64,000 bases of DNA from Charina bottae (GCA_023362775.1 JALMGJ010000004.1:52353298-52417297), one strand, 5' to 3'. Shown: positions 1 through 11,960, counted from the stretch's first letter. The notes: generated by a model not told the origin, from the sequence alone. Numbers and translations: made by a program.

Positions 1-2336
1 TCTGAAATCTTCTTTAAAATCTTCCATTGTTCAAACAGTAAATTATAGCACACCCTAAAATGTTAACTCACAAAAATAGAGATTAATGAATTAATCCAAA
101 ATTAACCAAAGAAAATATACTAGCAGACAGCTCGAAAAAAGTAAACAGAAAGCCAAAAGTTTAGAATGAGAAATCGAAAACAGCGTGTAGAAAAAACACT
201 CCAACCTTCAAATTCAGCAACAAAGATAACAATGGAAAGGCAATATTACAGCTCCCAATATAACCTAGATGGGAAAAAAACTTTTTTTATATAGTTAAAA
301 ATCTCCAAAAATAACTATTCACCAAGAGATTCCGTTTTTTCTTACTATAAAAAGCTTCTCTTAAGGTACAAAACTTAAAAAAATAACAAATTGGGTGCCT
401 AAGAAATGGGAAGGCAAGACTTATTTCCCCTTGAAGGGGGTGCATACGTGGGTCAGAAAGAGATGGAATCCCAGCCTCCCAGTGTAGTCTTACCGCTCGG
501 TCACAGACACTATCTACGATCTCCTGGCTACAACTCACCGTCTTAATCCAGAAAAACACTTGGGGCTACAGAAAAACCTGCCTGTGCCCAGAAAAAACTG
601 CCATGCTGCCAGCTCTGCACATGGAGCTCATAGGCAAAGTTGTTCAGTCCACCATTTCCCACAGGAAGCCTCCACAGTTACATCCATTCTGTTAGGAATG
701 ATTCTTCTTTGGTTCCCTAAACGTTGTTTTACTCTTGGCCCTCGTTGCTGCCAAGAGCTGCATGGAGAAAGGGGAAAGATTCTGGAGTTGAGGCCTAGCA
801 CATGGCCTCTGCATGGAAGGAGCTCAGGCACATGTGTCCTACTCCTCTGGTGGAAGGAAGCAGAGAGAAAGAAAGAGGAAGTGGGAGGAGCAACAAACAG
901 CTTCCTCCAGAAGCACATAGAGAGTTTGCCTCCTAGAGCAATCACCCATATGCTAATGAGGCATGCTGATTTGCTGGAACCTCCAACAAAGGTGGGATTC
1001 ATAATGGTTCCTCATGATAGCCTAAGAATTTGTATTATGTAAAGCAGACAAGACACTTCCTTCTTCCATTCTAAATAGAGAAGCTGATGACACTCAGAGT
1101 GGAAAATATTGACAAGTACCACTGTTACATCTGGTAGCAGAAGGCTAGCTTTGGAGATGTAAGAAGGGTTCATCCATCATGCATAGCTCTATCCGCCACT
1201 GCCTCAGGTTTTGCTGCCTACCAGCTTTCCTTACTCTGCCACCCCAGCTGTGATGCTCAGTATGGCTTGAACTGTCTTTCAGAACAGCAAACTTTGTGCC
1301 ACAAATCTACACAAAGATTTGCAACTGAACTCTCTGTGTCTGAGAAAGAGAGAGGATGATTTATCAACTTACCCCATTCCCCATTACCAATCATTTTCCA
1401 GAAGGAGATCAGACCATGGGACATAACCATCAGAGATTTATTAAAGAACTCAACCTCTCTAAGGTCTTGTGCTTTATAGACTGCTTTATCATATGGCAGA
1501 CAAAGATGGCAGACTGTAAGTCTTTAAGTCCTGGTGGCTTCATAAACTGCCAGAAAGATTCCTTTGGTAGAAGTTTGATACAAATGCTTAAAAAGGCCAT
1601 GCAGAGTCTTCTTCATTCCTTTCAAATTAAATTTAAAAAGTGCTCTGAAAACATTATGTTGCTTCAGCAAGTAAATACCAACTTTGATAGAAAAGAAAAT
1701 AATGAAGATATTTACTTTTTAAAAAGCAACAGTTGTTAATGATTTCTATGAAGAATGCGTAAAAGTTGATTCGCACGAACTTTTAAATGGGTTAATATGA
1801 ATGGTCTGATCTCTATATATTTCTTTCTACTTTTGTCCAGAAACTGAACATGTTGAAGTGAGAGACTGGAAGTAAGATTGGTAAATTGATTGTCAACAAT
1901 GCTGCTCAGAGAATGAAATGGTAGAAGTAAACAACCCTGTAATTTTTCCCCTTGTAGAAATTCATAAATTCTTCACATTTTAGCCAGCCGTTTGACCTTG
2001 TCTGTCAGTGAAGTATCTTGTGAAAATTCATAATTCTTTATTTCAGTTGGAATAAAAGCCTATCTCAGAAATATATTATCTGTGAGTATGGCATTGAAGC
2101 ACATTAATATTATAAACAGTAAAGGAAAGGATACGTAGGTATAATGATTCCATTGACATTAGAGACAGATTTCTTGTATACTCCCATATCTTACTTCCAG
2201 GTATAGAAATATGGCTTGTCCTTCTTAACAGTCAAATTCTGATAATTACAATGACCTTATCATTTGATCCACCCTATGCCATAAGACGGAAGTTTCTTCT
2301 ATCATGCAGAAGTTCTCAAGTTGCTGAGCATCCAGC
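1..2336. other. unassigned AT-rich DNA
   Basis: I see no supportable gene or recognisable repeat. The ORFs of 124-160 aa at 560-1042 (+) and 628-1002 (-) overlap on opposite strands and show no family motif, so I treat them as chance frames. A short inverted-repeat or LTR remnant could have been missed. Confidence 0.5.
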
Positions 2337-2344
2337 TGCTAAAG

Positions 2345-2764
2345 CAGAGCTTTCCAAACTTTTCATGTTGGTGACACACTTTTTAGACATGCATCATTTC
2401 GCGACACACTCTTACAGCAAGGCACAAGGCAGGCACTAGGACCTGCGCGGAATCATAGCAGGTTTGGAGGCAGCAAGGCACAAGGCAGGCACTAGGACCT
2501 GCGCGGAATCCTGGCAGGGCAGGTTTGGAGGCAGCAAGGCACAAGGCAGGCACTAGGACCTGCGCAGAATCCTGGCAGGGCAGGTTTGGAGGCAGCAAGG
2601 CACAAGGCAGGCACTAGGACCTGCACGGAATCCTTGCAGGGCAGGTTTGGAGGCAGCAAGGCACAAGGCAGGCACTAGGACCTGCACGGAATCCTTGCCG
2701 CGACACACCCAGACACTGCAGCCGACTCACTAACGTGTCCCAACACACAGTTTGGAAAGCTCTG
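2345..2764. mobile_element. hAT-type MITE (copy A) with internal minisatellite
   Basis: The ends are inverted repeats: CAGAGCTTTCCAAACT at the left and CAGTTTGGAAAGCTCTG at the right. They are flanked by 8-bp target duplications TGCTAAAG (2337-2344) and TTCTAAAG (2765-2772), 7 of 8 identical. An 8-bp duplication and CAG...CTG ends are typical of hAT transposons. No transposase is encoded, so the element is non-autonomous. The subterminal GACACAC motifs recur in copies at 44522 and 56887, but the interior is different here. Confidence 0.8.
2415..2700 (+). repeat. 61-bp minisatellite, about 4.7 copies
   Basis: Units start at CAGCAAGGCACAAGG at 2415, 2471, 2532, 2593 and 2654. The first unit is 56 bp and the others are 61 bp. 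Copies differ at only a few positions (for example GCGCGG, GCGCAG and GCACGG), so the array expanded recently or is homogenised. It fills the interior of the hAT MITE. ORFs read through it on the minus strand are artefacts. Confidence 0.9.
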
Positions 2765-3032
2765 TTCTAAAGGCTTCTTTTTAGATAATGTCATAATACA
2801 GACAGAGATATCAAATAGTTAGAACTTGGAAATATTTGCAGTCAAAGTGCCATATTGCCTAATGATTAACCAGCAATCTTCATGACAGAAGTTGGCACCT
2901 ATTCTTTTCCCCCCCTCTATGAGTGTTATGTACACATACATTCATTTCATATACTCATTCTCAAGAAGAAAACACATAAGCATATTAATCGTTAATTAAT
3001 TAAATTAAATTTAATTAAAATATTAATTAATC

Positions 3033-3225
3033 ACGCCTTAGGCATGAAAGCCGGTTGGGTGACCTTGAGCCAGTCGCTCTCTCTCAGCCCAACTCACCTC
3101 ACAGGGTTGTTGTTGTGGGAAAAATAGGAGGAGGAAGGAGTATTAGGTATGTTCGCTGCCTTGAGTTATTTATAAAAAAATAATAATAAAGGCGGGATAG
3201 AAAATAAAATAAAATAAAATAAAAA
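3033..3225 (+). mobile_element. tRNA/CORE-type SINE (tail type A), 5'-truncated
   Basis: It carries a MIR/CORE-like segment, GGGTGACCTTGAGCCAGTC, followed by a GGTTGTTGTTGTGGG stretch and a tail that reads TAATAATAAAGGCGGGATAG before an (AAAAT)n run. The tRNA-like head is missing. The same family is full length on the minus strand at 26545-26797 and 34283-34530. Confidence 0.8.
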
Positions 3226-3587
3226 TAAATTTTCACATACAACTTAGGCAAAGAAAGCACATTCACTCAGCTATTTGTCCCTAGACCCTAGTGATTCATT
3301 CACTTCATATTTGTTTGATGTGTGAGCTGTGTGAATATAAACAGATTAACAACAGATTAACATTTGACTGTATAAATAACTTATGGTGAATCCATATATG
3401 ACAGCTCTTATTTTTAATTGCATTGATATCTTTCTTATTTATAATTTCCACAATAATATAACTGCTCCTTGTTGCCATCTCTATTATCATTACCTTCAGG
3501 AATTCTCCCTTTAGGTCCATTTTGGAATAGATGATAAGACAATTATCTCATTGACTGCCCTGGGAGTTTGGTTTCATATTTGAAATT

Positions 3588-3645
3588 ATTTATTTATTTA
3601 TTTAATTTTTATCCCGCCTTTATTATTTTTTATAGCCAACTTGCT
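3588..3645 (-). mobile_element. SINE tail fragment (type A)
   Basis: ATTTATTTATTTAATTTTTA followed by TCCCGCCTTTATTATT is the reverse complement of the type A SINE 3' tail. Nothing upstream of the tail is preserved. Confidence 0.6.
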
Positions 3646-3828
3646 ATATCTCAGTTCAGGAGATATTCCCTTCTAGCTCATTCTTGGGTCAGAAATAGGA
3701 GTTTGGAAAAATTGAGAGCCATAATTACTGTATTAATTTTTTTTTTGTTTTGTTTTAGAAATCCCTTTGGGGTAAGCATTTTTTCTGTTTTGAGTAACCA
3801 AAAATTTTTTTTGCCATTATTTTACATG

Positions 3829-3864
3829 GAGAGAGAGGGAGGGAGGGAGGGAGGGAGGGAGGGG
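3829..3864 (+). repeat. (GGGA)n microsatellite
   Basis: About eight GGGA units followed by GGCAGGCAGG. It lies just beside the left target duplication of the Bov-B derivative. Confidence 0.9.
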
Positions 3865-3904
3865 CAGGCAGGAGGCAGGCAGGCATCAGCTGGTATATTG
3901 GCAT

Positions 3905-4521
3905 ATTGTTGTTCAGTCGTTTAGACCCCAGTACTGCCTTTCCCACTCTTTTATTGACTATGAGGGCTACTCCATTTCTTCTAAGGGATTCTTGCCCACA
4001 GTAGTATATACAATGGTCACCCGAATTAAATTCGCCCATTCCTGTCCATTTTAGTTCGCTGATTCCCAAGATGTCGATGTTCAATCTTGTCATCTCATGT
4101 TTGACCACATCCAGCTTACCTTGATTCATAGATCTTACATTCCAGGTTCCTATGCAATATTGTTCTTTACAGCATCGGACTTTCCTTCCACTTCCAGACA
4201 CATCCACAACTGAGCGTCCTTTTGGCTTTGGCCCAGCCGCTTCACACTTTCTGGAGCTACTCGGAAGTGCCCTCCGCTCTTCCCCAGTAGCATTTTGGAC
4301 ACCTTCCGACCTGAGGGGCTCATCTTCCGGCGTCATATCTTTTAGCCTTTTGATACTGTCCATGGGGTTTTCTTGGCAAGGATACTGGAGTGGTTTGCCA
4401 TTTCCTCCTCCAGTGGACCACGTTTTGTTAGAACTCTCCATCATGATCTGTCCGTCTTGACCTGACTTCATTGAGTTACGCAAGCCCCTTTGCCACGACA
4501 AGGCAGTGATCCATGAAGGGG
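3905..4521 (-). mobile_element. internally deleted Bov-B (RTE) element with both termini
   Basis: Read on the minus strand, this 617-bp element starts with the Bov-B 5' region and runs into the apurinic-type endonuclease domain (CIGTWNVRSMNQGKLDVVK, then ILGISELKWTG). It then jumps directly to the last bases of Bov-B, CTAAACGACTGAACAACAA, the same terminus seen at 16710-16727. Target duplications GGTATATTGGCAT (3892-3904) and GGTATACTGGCAT (4522-4534) match at 12 of 13 positions and enclose exactly this unit. The whole reverse transcriptase is missing, so it must have been moved by an intact Bov-B. An already deleted RNA template is the simplest explanation; deletion after insertion is the alternative. 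Confidence 0.8.
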
Positions 4522-4534
4522 GGTATACTGGCAT
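3905..4534 (-). pseudogene. Bov-B endonuclease N-terminal fragment
   Basis: The frame is open for roughly 200 codons. The first part resembles the leader region of Bov-B ORF2. The second part is the start of the EEP-type endonuclease: GTWNVR motif, the metal-binding Glu in ISELKWTG, then IYYCGQESLRRNGVALIV. The frame ends soon after VGKAVLG, where the internal deletion joins the 3' terminus, so later endonuclease motifs and the reverse transcriptase are absent. No function is expected. Confidence 0.75.
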
Positions 4535-6030
4535 GGACTATTGCAAATGGAAATGCTGCAGCTGACAAATATGTAAAAATTAGGCAAATCAATCAAATAT
4601 GTTATAGTCTCCCTTTAATTCTTTGTCTCTGGTTTGGCCCTGCAATGTCAGTTTCATTTTGTTTGACTAATGAAGTCCTTGAAACAGATTGAAGTAAATA
4701 TTAATGTATTAGTAACTGATGGTTTGGTGTTTCTAAGATAAACATTGGAAGTGTTCTTACCATTAAATATTGTTCTACCAAAGAAGAGCAATTGTATTAT
4801 GTCTTCACTGTTTTTCCCCCCACTATTTGAGTGACAGCAAATGTCACTCAAATAGCCAATCTTATTTTCCTCCTATTTTCCAGTACACATTTGCAATGAA
4901 ATATTTTGCTCTTGCTGGATGTGTTCTTCCCACAGCACCAGTTATGGTGGCACCTGGGCAGTATAGGGTATTAAACAGAATTATGATTTTAGAAGCCCAA
5001 AAGTGAAACTATAATTAATAGCTGATCAATATGATTTATTAAATAACATTTTAATTTAATGGCATACATGGCAATCAAATAATAACTTGATATTCAGTTC
5101 ATTTGTAACTAATCATTTTCAGGCTAACATAGAGATCTTATGCAGTTAACACTCTCAAGTTAGCAGCATAAAAGTTGACATTATGGTTAAGATATACAGA
5201 GAAGAAGTTATTCAGTTTCTAGATCAATTAGGACAGGAAAAAATATAGAAGCCACCTGTCATCTGCTGGCTTATATATAATGGAAGGAGGTTTAGCTTAT
5301 TTCCAGAAAAAGAAAAGGAAAGCAAATGAAAGGGAGAGAGAGAGAGGGTTTCTTTTGATGAAGGGTCCCATTCTCCATTGGATAAAAGCAGAAGGGATTG
5401 AGAAAAAAAGAGAGGGGGGTTGTTGGTTGGCTGTTGTCTTCTGAATAAAAATGAAAGCAATGAGAGAGATAAAAAGCCCAGCTGAGCAGGAACCTGTTTT
5501 TCCGTGACTTGGTGGTTGACGGCCATTTTACCTGTTTTTCGGTGTCTTGCTGAAAGGCTGAGGGCCATTTTCATTTCCCTGGGGGATTTAGCAAATAAAA
5601 AGAGAACCCAAAAATGGTTTGGGGAAATCATTAATAAATTGTCAAATAAACTCTCTGCTTTTTCCTTTTCTTTCCTGGGCTGAGGGAAAGAGGAAGAATG
5701 AGGAATTCTTTAGCACAATGAGCAGTGATAGACAGGCTCTGTCAATTATCACCCAACCAAAAGGCTTTACTTTGTCAAGGCCTAATGCAGTTTGAAGTTT
5801 GGAGTTACAAATTATTCTAATGTCCCAAAATTATTTCTTTCACATTCAATAGCAAGAAAAGAAAAATATAGCAGCTGTGTCATAAACAAACACCCTCACA
5901 CATACACACACAACCCAATCCTACCTTAAATAGGTAGGTTCAAATCAATATAGATCTTATTTGGTGGCTCCTTCTTAGCAATGTCTGCAATTTTATAAGT
6001 GTTAAGAGAGAAACATAAGGAAGTTCACCT
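4535..6030. other. unassigned AT-rich DNA
   Basis: No gene or clear repeat is visible. A GA-rich patch lies at 5325-5415. The 135-aa minus-strand frame at 5224-5631 is low complexity and unsupported. Confidence 0.5.
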
Positions 6031-6078
6031 GTGTGTGTGCGTGTGTGTGTGCGTGTGTGTGCACGCACATGTGCACAC
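6031..6078 (+). repeat. (GT)n microsatellite
   Basis: An alternating GT/GC run that ends in GCACGCACATGTGCACAC, an alternating purine-pyrimidine stretch. Confidence 0.9.
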
Positions 6079-7678
6079 AGGGAATGCCTACAAAAGTTCA
6101 TAGCTTGCCTATTGGACAGAGTTTTCCTGTGCCCTTGCCAAGCTGGAACAAAGTCTCTCATTTCAATCCCTTTCTTCTTAGCAATATGCATTGGAGCTTC
6201 CTAGCTCTTCCAACTGTGATTGGGACACAGGCATCACACAATAATAGCCAGCATCCCTTCCTATGACCACTTGCTTGGCTAATATCTCACAATATTAGCC
6301 ATGAACACTTGCTTGGCTAATAAAGTGCAATAGAGAGAACCAGGCTATTGGGCTCCAGCCAAGAAGTATTTTTATAGATCTGGAGACTATTTCTACTTTG
6401 GAAAAATATGATTGTCAAATGACTTGATCAACCCAGTCAACTTAATACTGCCTGGGCTATTAATTCTTTTTGTTTAATTCTTGTTATAAGGAAAGGAAAT
6501 ATTTTTAAGAATGGAGAAAGAGGAAACCCAAGAGACATCAGATACAGAGTCTTATATTGCACTGCCCAACTGATATTTACAGGGAGGGAGGGGAATTACA
6601 TAATACAGCAGTCACTGCTTAAAAAGGATTACTGTAATAGTGGAAAAGATGAGAGAAAGATCAAGGTAGGAAAGAGACTAGCAGGGGAAATGAAAAGTTT
6701 CCCAGGACTAAACTAAAATTACTGAAGGAAGCAATGTTTAATAAGTTAAAAGGACATATAGGTCTTTCTGCTGGCAAGGACAAAGATTACCATGGAAGTC
6801 AAGAAAGATTGATAGGATTTCTTTATTTATTTACCAAAAATGTTCTAGGTGATGGAGTCTTGAAGGTTAATAAAAGAACTCCAATCAGCTAACAACAATC
6901 TTGCAGAGTAGAAACGTGAACCAGCAGGGAACTTGCACTTTAAGCTTAATTGTGTTCAGAAATAAATTCAGTCTTCACACATTAGTTAGATGAAGAAAAA
7001 TAGAGATAGCTTACATTTATTCAGTAGATCGGGATATGAGTAGGTTCATGGTAGATCTGCATGCAAGCGAGATGGAATGGACGAGAGCTGCATGGTGCAG
7101 CCCTCCTGCTTGCAGGTGTGCCCAAAGTGTAAAAAAATGGAGAATGTTAATGCCCCAAACCAAGGAGGAGGAAGAAGTGGAAATCAGGTGACTCAGGTAA
7201 CATCCCACAAGCACAGTAGAGATGCATTTACTAGAAAGACCCCCTATTATGCTTATGAGACAATGCTGAGTTGACTCCTGATAATCCCAACACTAGGAAG
7301 TTCCAGTGTGTAACCACAACAATTGCTAAATCTGTAATTGTTCTAACAAGATCCAACAATAATGCAAATGAGGAGGGGTGTTTGTACATAGGTCATGCCT
7401 GTTGTCCAAAAAGACCAGCCTTAAGATAATTTATTATCTCTTTATTCTCAATGGCAGCTGGAATTTTGCTAGAACAAGGAGGGGAGTGACAATAAATAGT
7501 TTGGAGAACAACCCATTTTTCTACAAGATATATGTCTGCCAGCCTTCTTCCATTTTCAGTGTAGGAGTGCTGCTTGCCGCAAAGAGCATTTCTGACCTTT
7601 CTGACATGCTCAGAGTATTGGGGCTGCATAAACCTTCGAACAAATTGGATAGTGAGCAAATCAAATAAAATTACCCAA
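6079..7678. other. unassigned DNA
   Basis: No gene is recognised. The overlapping frames at 7378-7668 (+) and 7393-7701 (-) lie on opposite strands and have no motifs. Part of 6950-7350 might be an old LTR, but I could not define its ends. Confidence 0.45.
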
Positions 7679-7711
7679 TAAACAAACAAACAAACAAACA
7701 AACAAATAAAT
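7679..7711 (+). repeat. (AAAC)n microsatellite
   Basis: About seven AAAC units followed by AAATAAATAA. Confidence 0.9.
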
Positions 7712-8002
7712 AATTTCTCTCAGGAATTTAACAAGATGCCAGTTCTGCATCTACTAATATTCCAAAGGAGAGAGATACAGCTAAACCAAGTGTAGGGCTT
7801 ATTGAACTAAAGTAGCAGTAAAATAAATTTGATATCTAATACACAGAAATTGAATAGCTAATCTTCCCTTTTCTTTAAGTTTCCTCTACTTGAGACAGTT
7901 TCATGGCTGCAATGAAAAACTACAGCTTTCCTTCCAAGTTCAATTCTTCATCTTCTTATTGAACCCATTTGTCCTGCAATCTGGAGTAAGTCTTCGCAAC
8001 TG

Positions 8003-8095
8003 ACCTTGGCTAATCTCAGTAGCTAAACAGCGTCAGCCCTGTTTAGCACTTGTATGGGGGACTATCAGGTATTCCAGGGCTGCTGGCTAGACTGG
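8003..8095 (+). pseudogene. 5S rRNA-derived SINE head or 5S pseudogene
   Basis: Segments align in order with vertebrate 5S rRNA: CTAATCTCAGTAGCTAAACA, GTCAGCCCTGTTTAGCACTT, GTATGGGGGACTATCAGG and ATTCCAGGGCTGCTGGCT. These cover the internal promoter and the 3' end of 5S. The 5' third is missing and there are many substitutions, so it is not a functional gene. A 5S-headed SINE family is known in squamates, but I see no recognisable LINE-type tail here, so a plain pseudogene is also possible. Confidence 0.7.
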
Positions 8096-8639
8096 AAGTT
8101 GAAAAAAATATCCTGGAATGCAACTAGTTAATAATCAGGCTCCTTTTGGGAACAGTTCAGTGCTATTTCATAAAAGTATTAAATTTGTGTTCAGAAGGAG
8201 ATGAACATGAGTATAGTATCATTACATAATGGTACTAAACCTAGATTCAGAAGCATCCCACCTATCAGCTGATATCACCCAACAGTTAGACACCCTTTGG
8301 ACATGGGTTTAGTGCTATGCCAAAAGAGTGCTAAACCCATGCTAAAAAACAGTCTGAAGAGCTGATGAAAGCAGGTACAAGCAGGGTGTGCTGTGAGGTA
8401 GCAGAGACTTATTCTCTCTCCCTCCCTCCCCCACTTCACTGCACATTCCCCCTGCTGCTACCTTGTTATTAAGGCTAATCTAGATTTTAGAGACCTAATT
8501 GGTGAAAGAAGTAAGCCCCATTTGAAAGAGCTAGATTTTCATGCTGCTCAAAGCGGAATGCCCCTGCATGACAGTGGCCAGTGACTGGAGGGGAAAAGAT
8601 ATGCCTACGTTAGTTTAAAGTTGTCAGTAAGTGCTGAGC

Positions 8640-8928
8640 TGTCAATCCCACTAGGCAGACCATACCAAAAAATCAATTCCACAGGATTCCACAATTCCAC
8701 AGGCTAAAACAGGTTTTTATTGAGATTGGCTCTAATTACCGAATTTTGGAAGGCTGATCGTTCTGTACCTCCTCCTCCTCCTAATAGTTCAGCCAATTTA
8801 GGAGATGTCTGTCTGTGCTGCTTCCAACTGTTATATCATTCAGGACTTTAAAAATGCTTCAGCCCCTTTTGCCTAGGCAACAGATCCTGTATATCTGTAT
8901 ATGAAGGCCATCTTCCTTACTGTGTACA
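8640..8928 (-). mobile_element. solo LTR, family 1 (oldest copy)
   Basis: It matches the better preserved copies at 38939 and 47136: TGTCAATCCCACTAGGCAGA at the left, TTTTATTGAGATTGGCT (a minus-strand AATAAA polyadenylation signal) about 65 bp in, then a C/T-rich block and a CAACAGATC stretch. The probable right end is TGTGTACA. No matching 5-bp target duplication is visible, consistent with greater age. Confidence 0.55.
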
Positions 8929-10649
8929 CTAGTTGATTTCACCCCATAGAGGTTGCCTAACTGCAACACCAACCCAAAGGTTGATAAAGCATGTCAGTTT
9001 GCATCCATGGCAAAACTACCATGTCCTGTTGCCTGCAAAAGAGGGGAAACATTACTTTAACTTCAGAAGAGCTAAGGATGACTGTAAGCTATCTCAGATG
9101 TAGGGTTTGGATAATAAGGGCAATGTCAAAAAAGCTTGCCAGTCATGAATCAGGAAAGTAGACATAAACAGAATTGATAGAATAAACTAGTATTTCTACT
9201 AGGAACAGAGACGAGAATGTACCATTGTGTCATTCTATAGCATCATTAGGTTGGAACTCTATCCAAATACAGCTAAACACTATGCTAACTAATGACTAAA
9301 TTTTATAATGACACAAGCCACAAAGAAGAGGCAATTGTGTGTGCATGGAAGAGGGAGCAAATGGTCTTAATTTTGAGGATGGCCATTTATTATAACAGCT
9401 GTGGGCCCATTTCTCCTTCCCTCCCCCTCAACATTAGCAAAAAACATTGGGCCAAAGTAGATGCTAAAGAATGCCTTCACCTTTTGGAAGATAATTGACC
9501 CTTTTATAAGAAAGGAAACAGCAGTTGACGTTATAATTCCCCTTTCCCACTAACCCAAGTCTCTGGTTTGTATTGATTTTGAAGTGCGATACTGACAGGT
9601 ATACAAATGTCCTTATTAGTTCTTGCGAGCCTTTTCACAGTACGCACATAAAGCAAGTAATTAGAGCCAAAATCAGGGGAGAATTCTCAGACTAAATATT
9701 TGTCAAGACACACATTATATAAATGTGTTATAAAATAGGGGGGGGGGGAATGAGACTGACCTGCAAGTCACAGCAATTCTTTGATTCCAGTTGTGCTTGA
9801 AAAACAAATTAACCAAATAATTACTGAGCTTGCAGCCACATATACCATAGGCAGAGAAGTTATACGATTATCCATATTTTTATCAGCTTGGCCCATACTT
9901 TGTGCACATATTGATTTAACTATTGCATGGGAATCTGGATTTTTGTAATAGAATCTGAACACCTAGCAATATCTGCTCTCAACTCTAATCAATGAAGGAA
10001 CTCTGTTATCATTATCAAGGGACACCTGCAACTGAAATCCTACTACCATAATAATTTTTGTTAAAATAACAGTTTGGCATTATGAGTAGCCTCAATTCAT
10101 GGCCTACTATTGGTATCTGACTTTGGATTCCTGATGTTTCAGTTGGATCCAGCCAGTTTTCCAGCCAGCCCTGCTAGTTTAGATGGGATGGTCAGATCTC
10201 TAGGCTTTGGAGGGGTTTTGCCTGTGCAAAGCACTAGCTGGATTTTTCCCCCCTATGTAGACATAGAATTATCTTCCATAATGGGCTTCATAAAAGCTAA
10301 CTAAATTCATCATAAGCATCAAAAATTAAAGGCCTTGTCTGATACTTTTTTGTATATCTTTTTAAAGAAATCTTTAAAAGAGGTTTCAAAGGGGATATCA
10401 AAAAAAGAGAAAAACACATTAGGCAGCAAACAAATGGGAAACTTTTAAATGGATTGCCATGTTAATCGGTGAATTGAACAACTGGAGATTAATTTTGGAA
10501 AGCAACTGAAATTTTTACTGGTTGCTGGGTAGATTATTCTGTCCAGAAATCTTGAGGTCTCATTCGGCTGTTTATACATCCAAGGGTGAAAAATATGGCT
10601 CTAGTTTCTAAGTGGTCATACAACTAAGCTTAACTCATTGTATGTTCAT
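8929..10649. other. unassigned AT-rich DNA
   Basis: Nothing is recognised except a G run near 9738-9748. Small frames (64-68 aa) carry no motifs. Confidence 0.5.
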
Positions 10650-11960
10650 AACTCATTTCTGGGTTCACTGAATTATATAGGAAATGGTCATTTAGTCCAG
10701 CCCCCTAATCAGTGAAGGTATCCAAATTAAAGCATCCCTAGCAGATGATGGTCAAGCCCCTGCTTGACCATATCTAGCATATCTACCATCCTTCCTTGAA
10801 TAGAGGTGGGGGCCTCAGGCACAATCTTTCCCCCATCTTCCTCCCTGCTTTGTCTTCTGTGCCTAGGAAGATTAAGACCATTTCACAAGCTCAACAGCAG
10901 CATGGTGATCTTAATGATCCTCCTTTGGATGATAAAGGGACTTAAAATAACATCTCAATATAACCAGAAATCCAGTTGACATGATTCAAGCTACAGACAT
11001 CCCTAGCAGATGATGGTCAAGCCCCTGCTTGACCATATCTAGCATATCTACCAACCTTTGGTAATTGGTTCCATGGCTGAACTGTGTTTATCATTAAAAA
11101 GATTTTCCCAACATTCAACCAGAAACTGCCTTTTCATAATTCCCTGACCTGCCCCTTGGGTTAATAGAGAACAGGTCTTGACTTAATGCAACACTTTTCT
11201 GGTGTTGAAAATTTCTACATTGCCCCCTTAAATTGTCTTCTTTGTAAGCAAACATATTCAATATCTTTATGTAAAAATGAGCTTCTAGTAGCTTCATCAT
11301 CGTTGGTTTTTGGTATGCTTGCTCCAATTTTTCTAAATCTTTAAAATGCAAGGCCCAGTATTGGGCATAGTATTTATAATGGGGCCTGACCGATAAAGAA
11401 TAGATTACAACTATTTCTAGGATTTATAAGCTATACTTCTATTAATGCAGCCTATTAGTGCATTTGTATTTTTAGCAACCATATCAAATTGCTGACTCAC
11501 ATTTAGCTTGTGATTTAACTATATTTCCAATATCCTTTTAATATATACAATAACCAAACCAGGTTCCCTACATAAAGGTATGTTCTATATCTGTTTGTCT
11601 GATTTATGTTTTTAACTGAAGAATTTTGCATTTATCTCTGTTAAATTGCATTGTTACTTCTCTAATCTGTTAAAATTATTTTGAATTTTATTTTTCTCTT
11701 CTAGAGTATTAGTTAGCCCATTTAGTTTTCTGTCATCTGCAAATCTGAGAAGCACTCCCTACCCTACCTTTATCTAAGAAATTATTGAAAATTATTTTTA
11801 GTATTTGGCCTAGGACTGAAACATATGATCTCCATTTTACCTTAGTTTGGTTCCCATCAACCTCATTTTGTTGATAAACTACCAATGAGCACTCTTTGGA
11901 TGTGATTTTTAAGCTACTTATGGATTTTTCTAAAAGAATGCCATATATCTTCGCTTAAGT
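10650..11960 (-). mobile_element. old CR1 LINE 3' part, rearranged
   Basis: The text typical of reverse-complement CR1 3' regions is present: AATGGTCATTTAGTCCAGCC, then GCAGATGATGGTCAAGCCCC, a ...GAAACTGCC block, and late segments such as CCAATGAGCACTCTTTGGAT. No long frame survives. A 56-bp piece is duplicated at 10733-10788 and 10998-11053, with about 210 bp of non-CR1 sequence between the copies. Confidence 0.65.
10733..11053 (+). repeat. 56-bp direct duplication inside CR1
   Basis: Positions 10733-10788 and 10998-11053 are identical over 56 bases, starting CATCCCTAGCAGATGATGG and ending ATATCTACCA. Perfect identity within an otherwise decayed element implies a recent local duplication or conversion. 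Confidence 0.85.

Noticed and set aside
560..1042. 160-codon frame at the left of the window
   Set aside because: It overlaps a 124-codon frame on the other strand, has no recognisable domain and no start or promoter context.
2415..2700. Possible CRISPR-like array
   Set aside because: The units are directly contiguous with no unique spacers. It is a minisatellite inside a hAT MITE in a eukaryotic genome.
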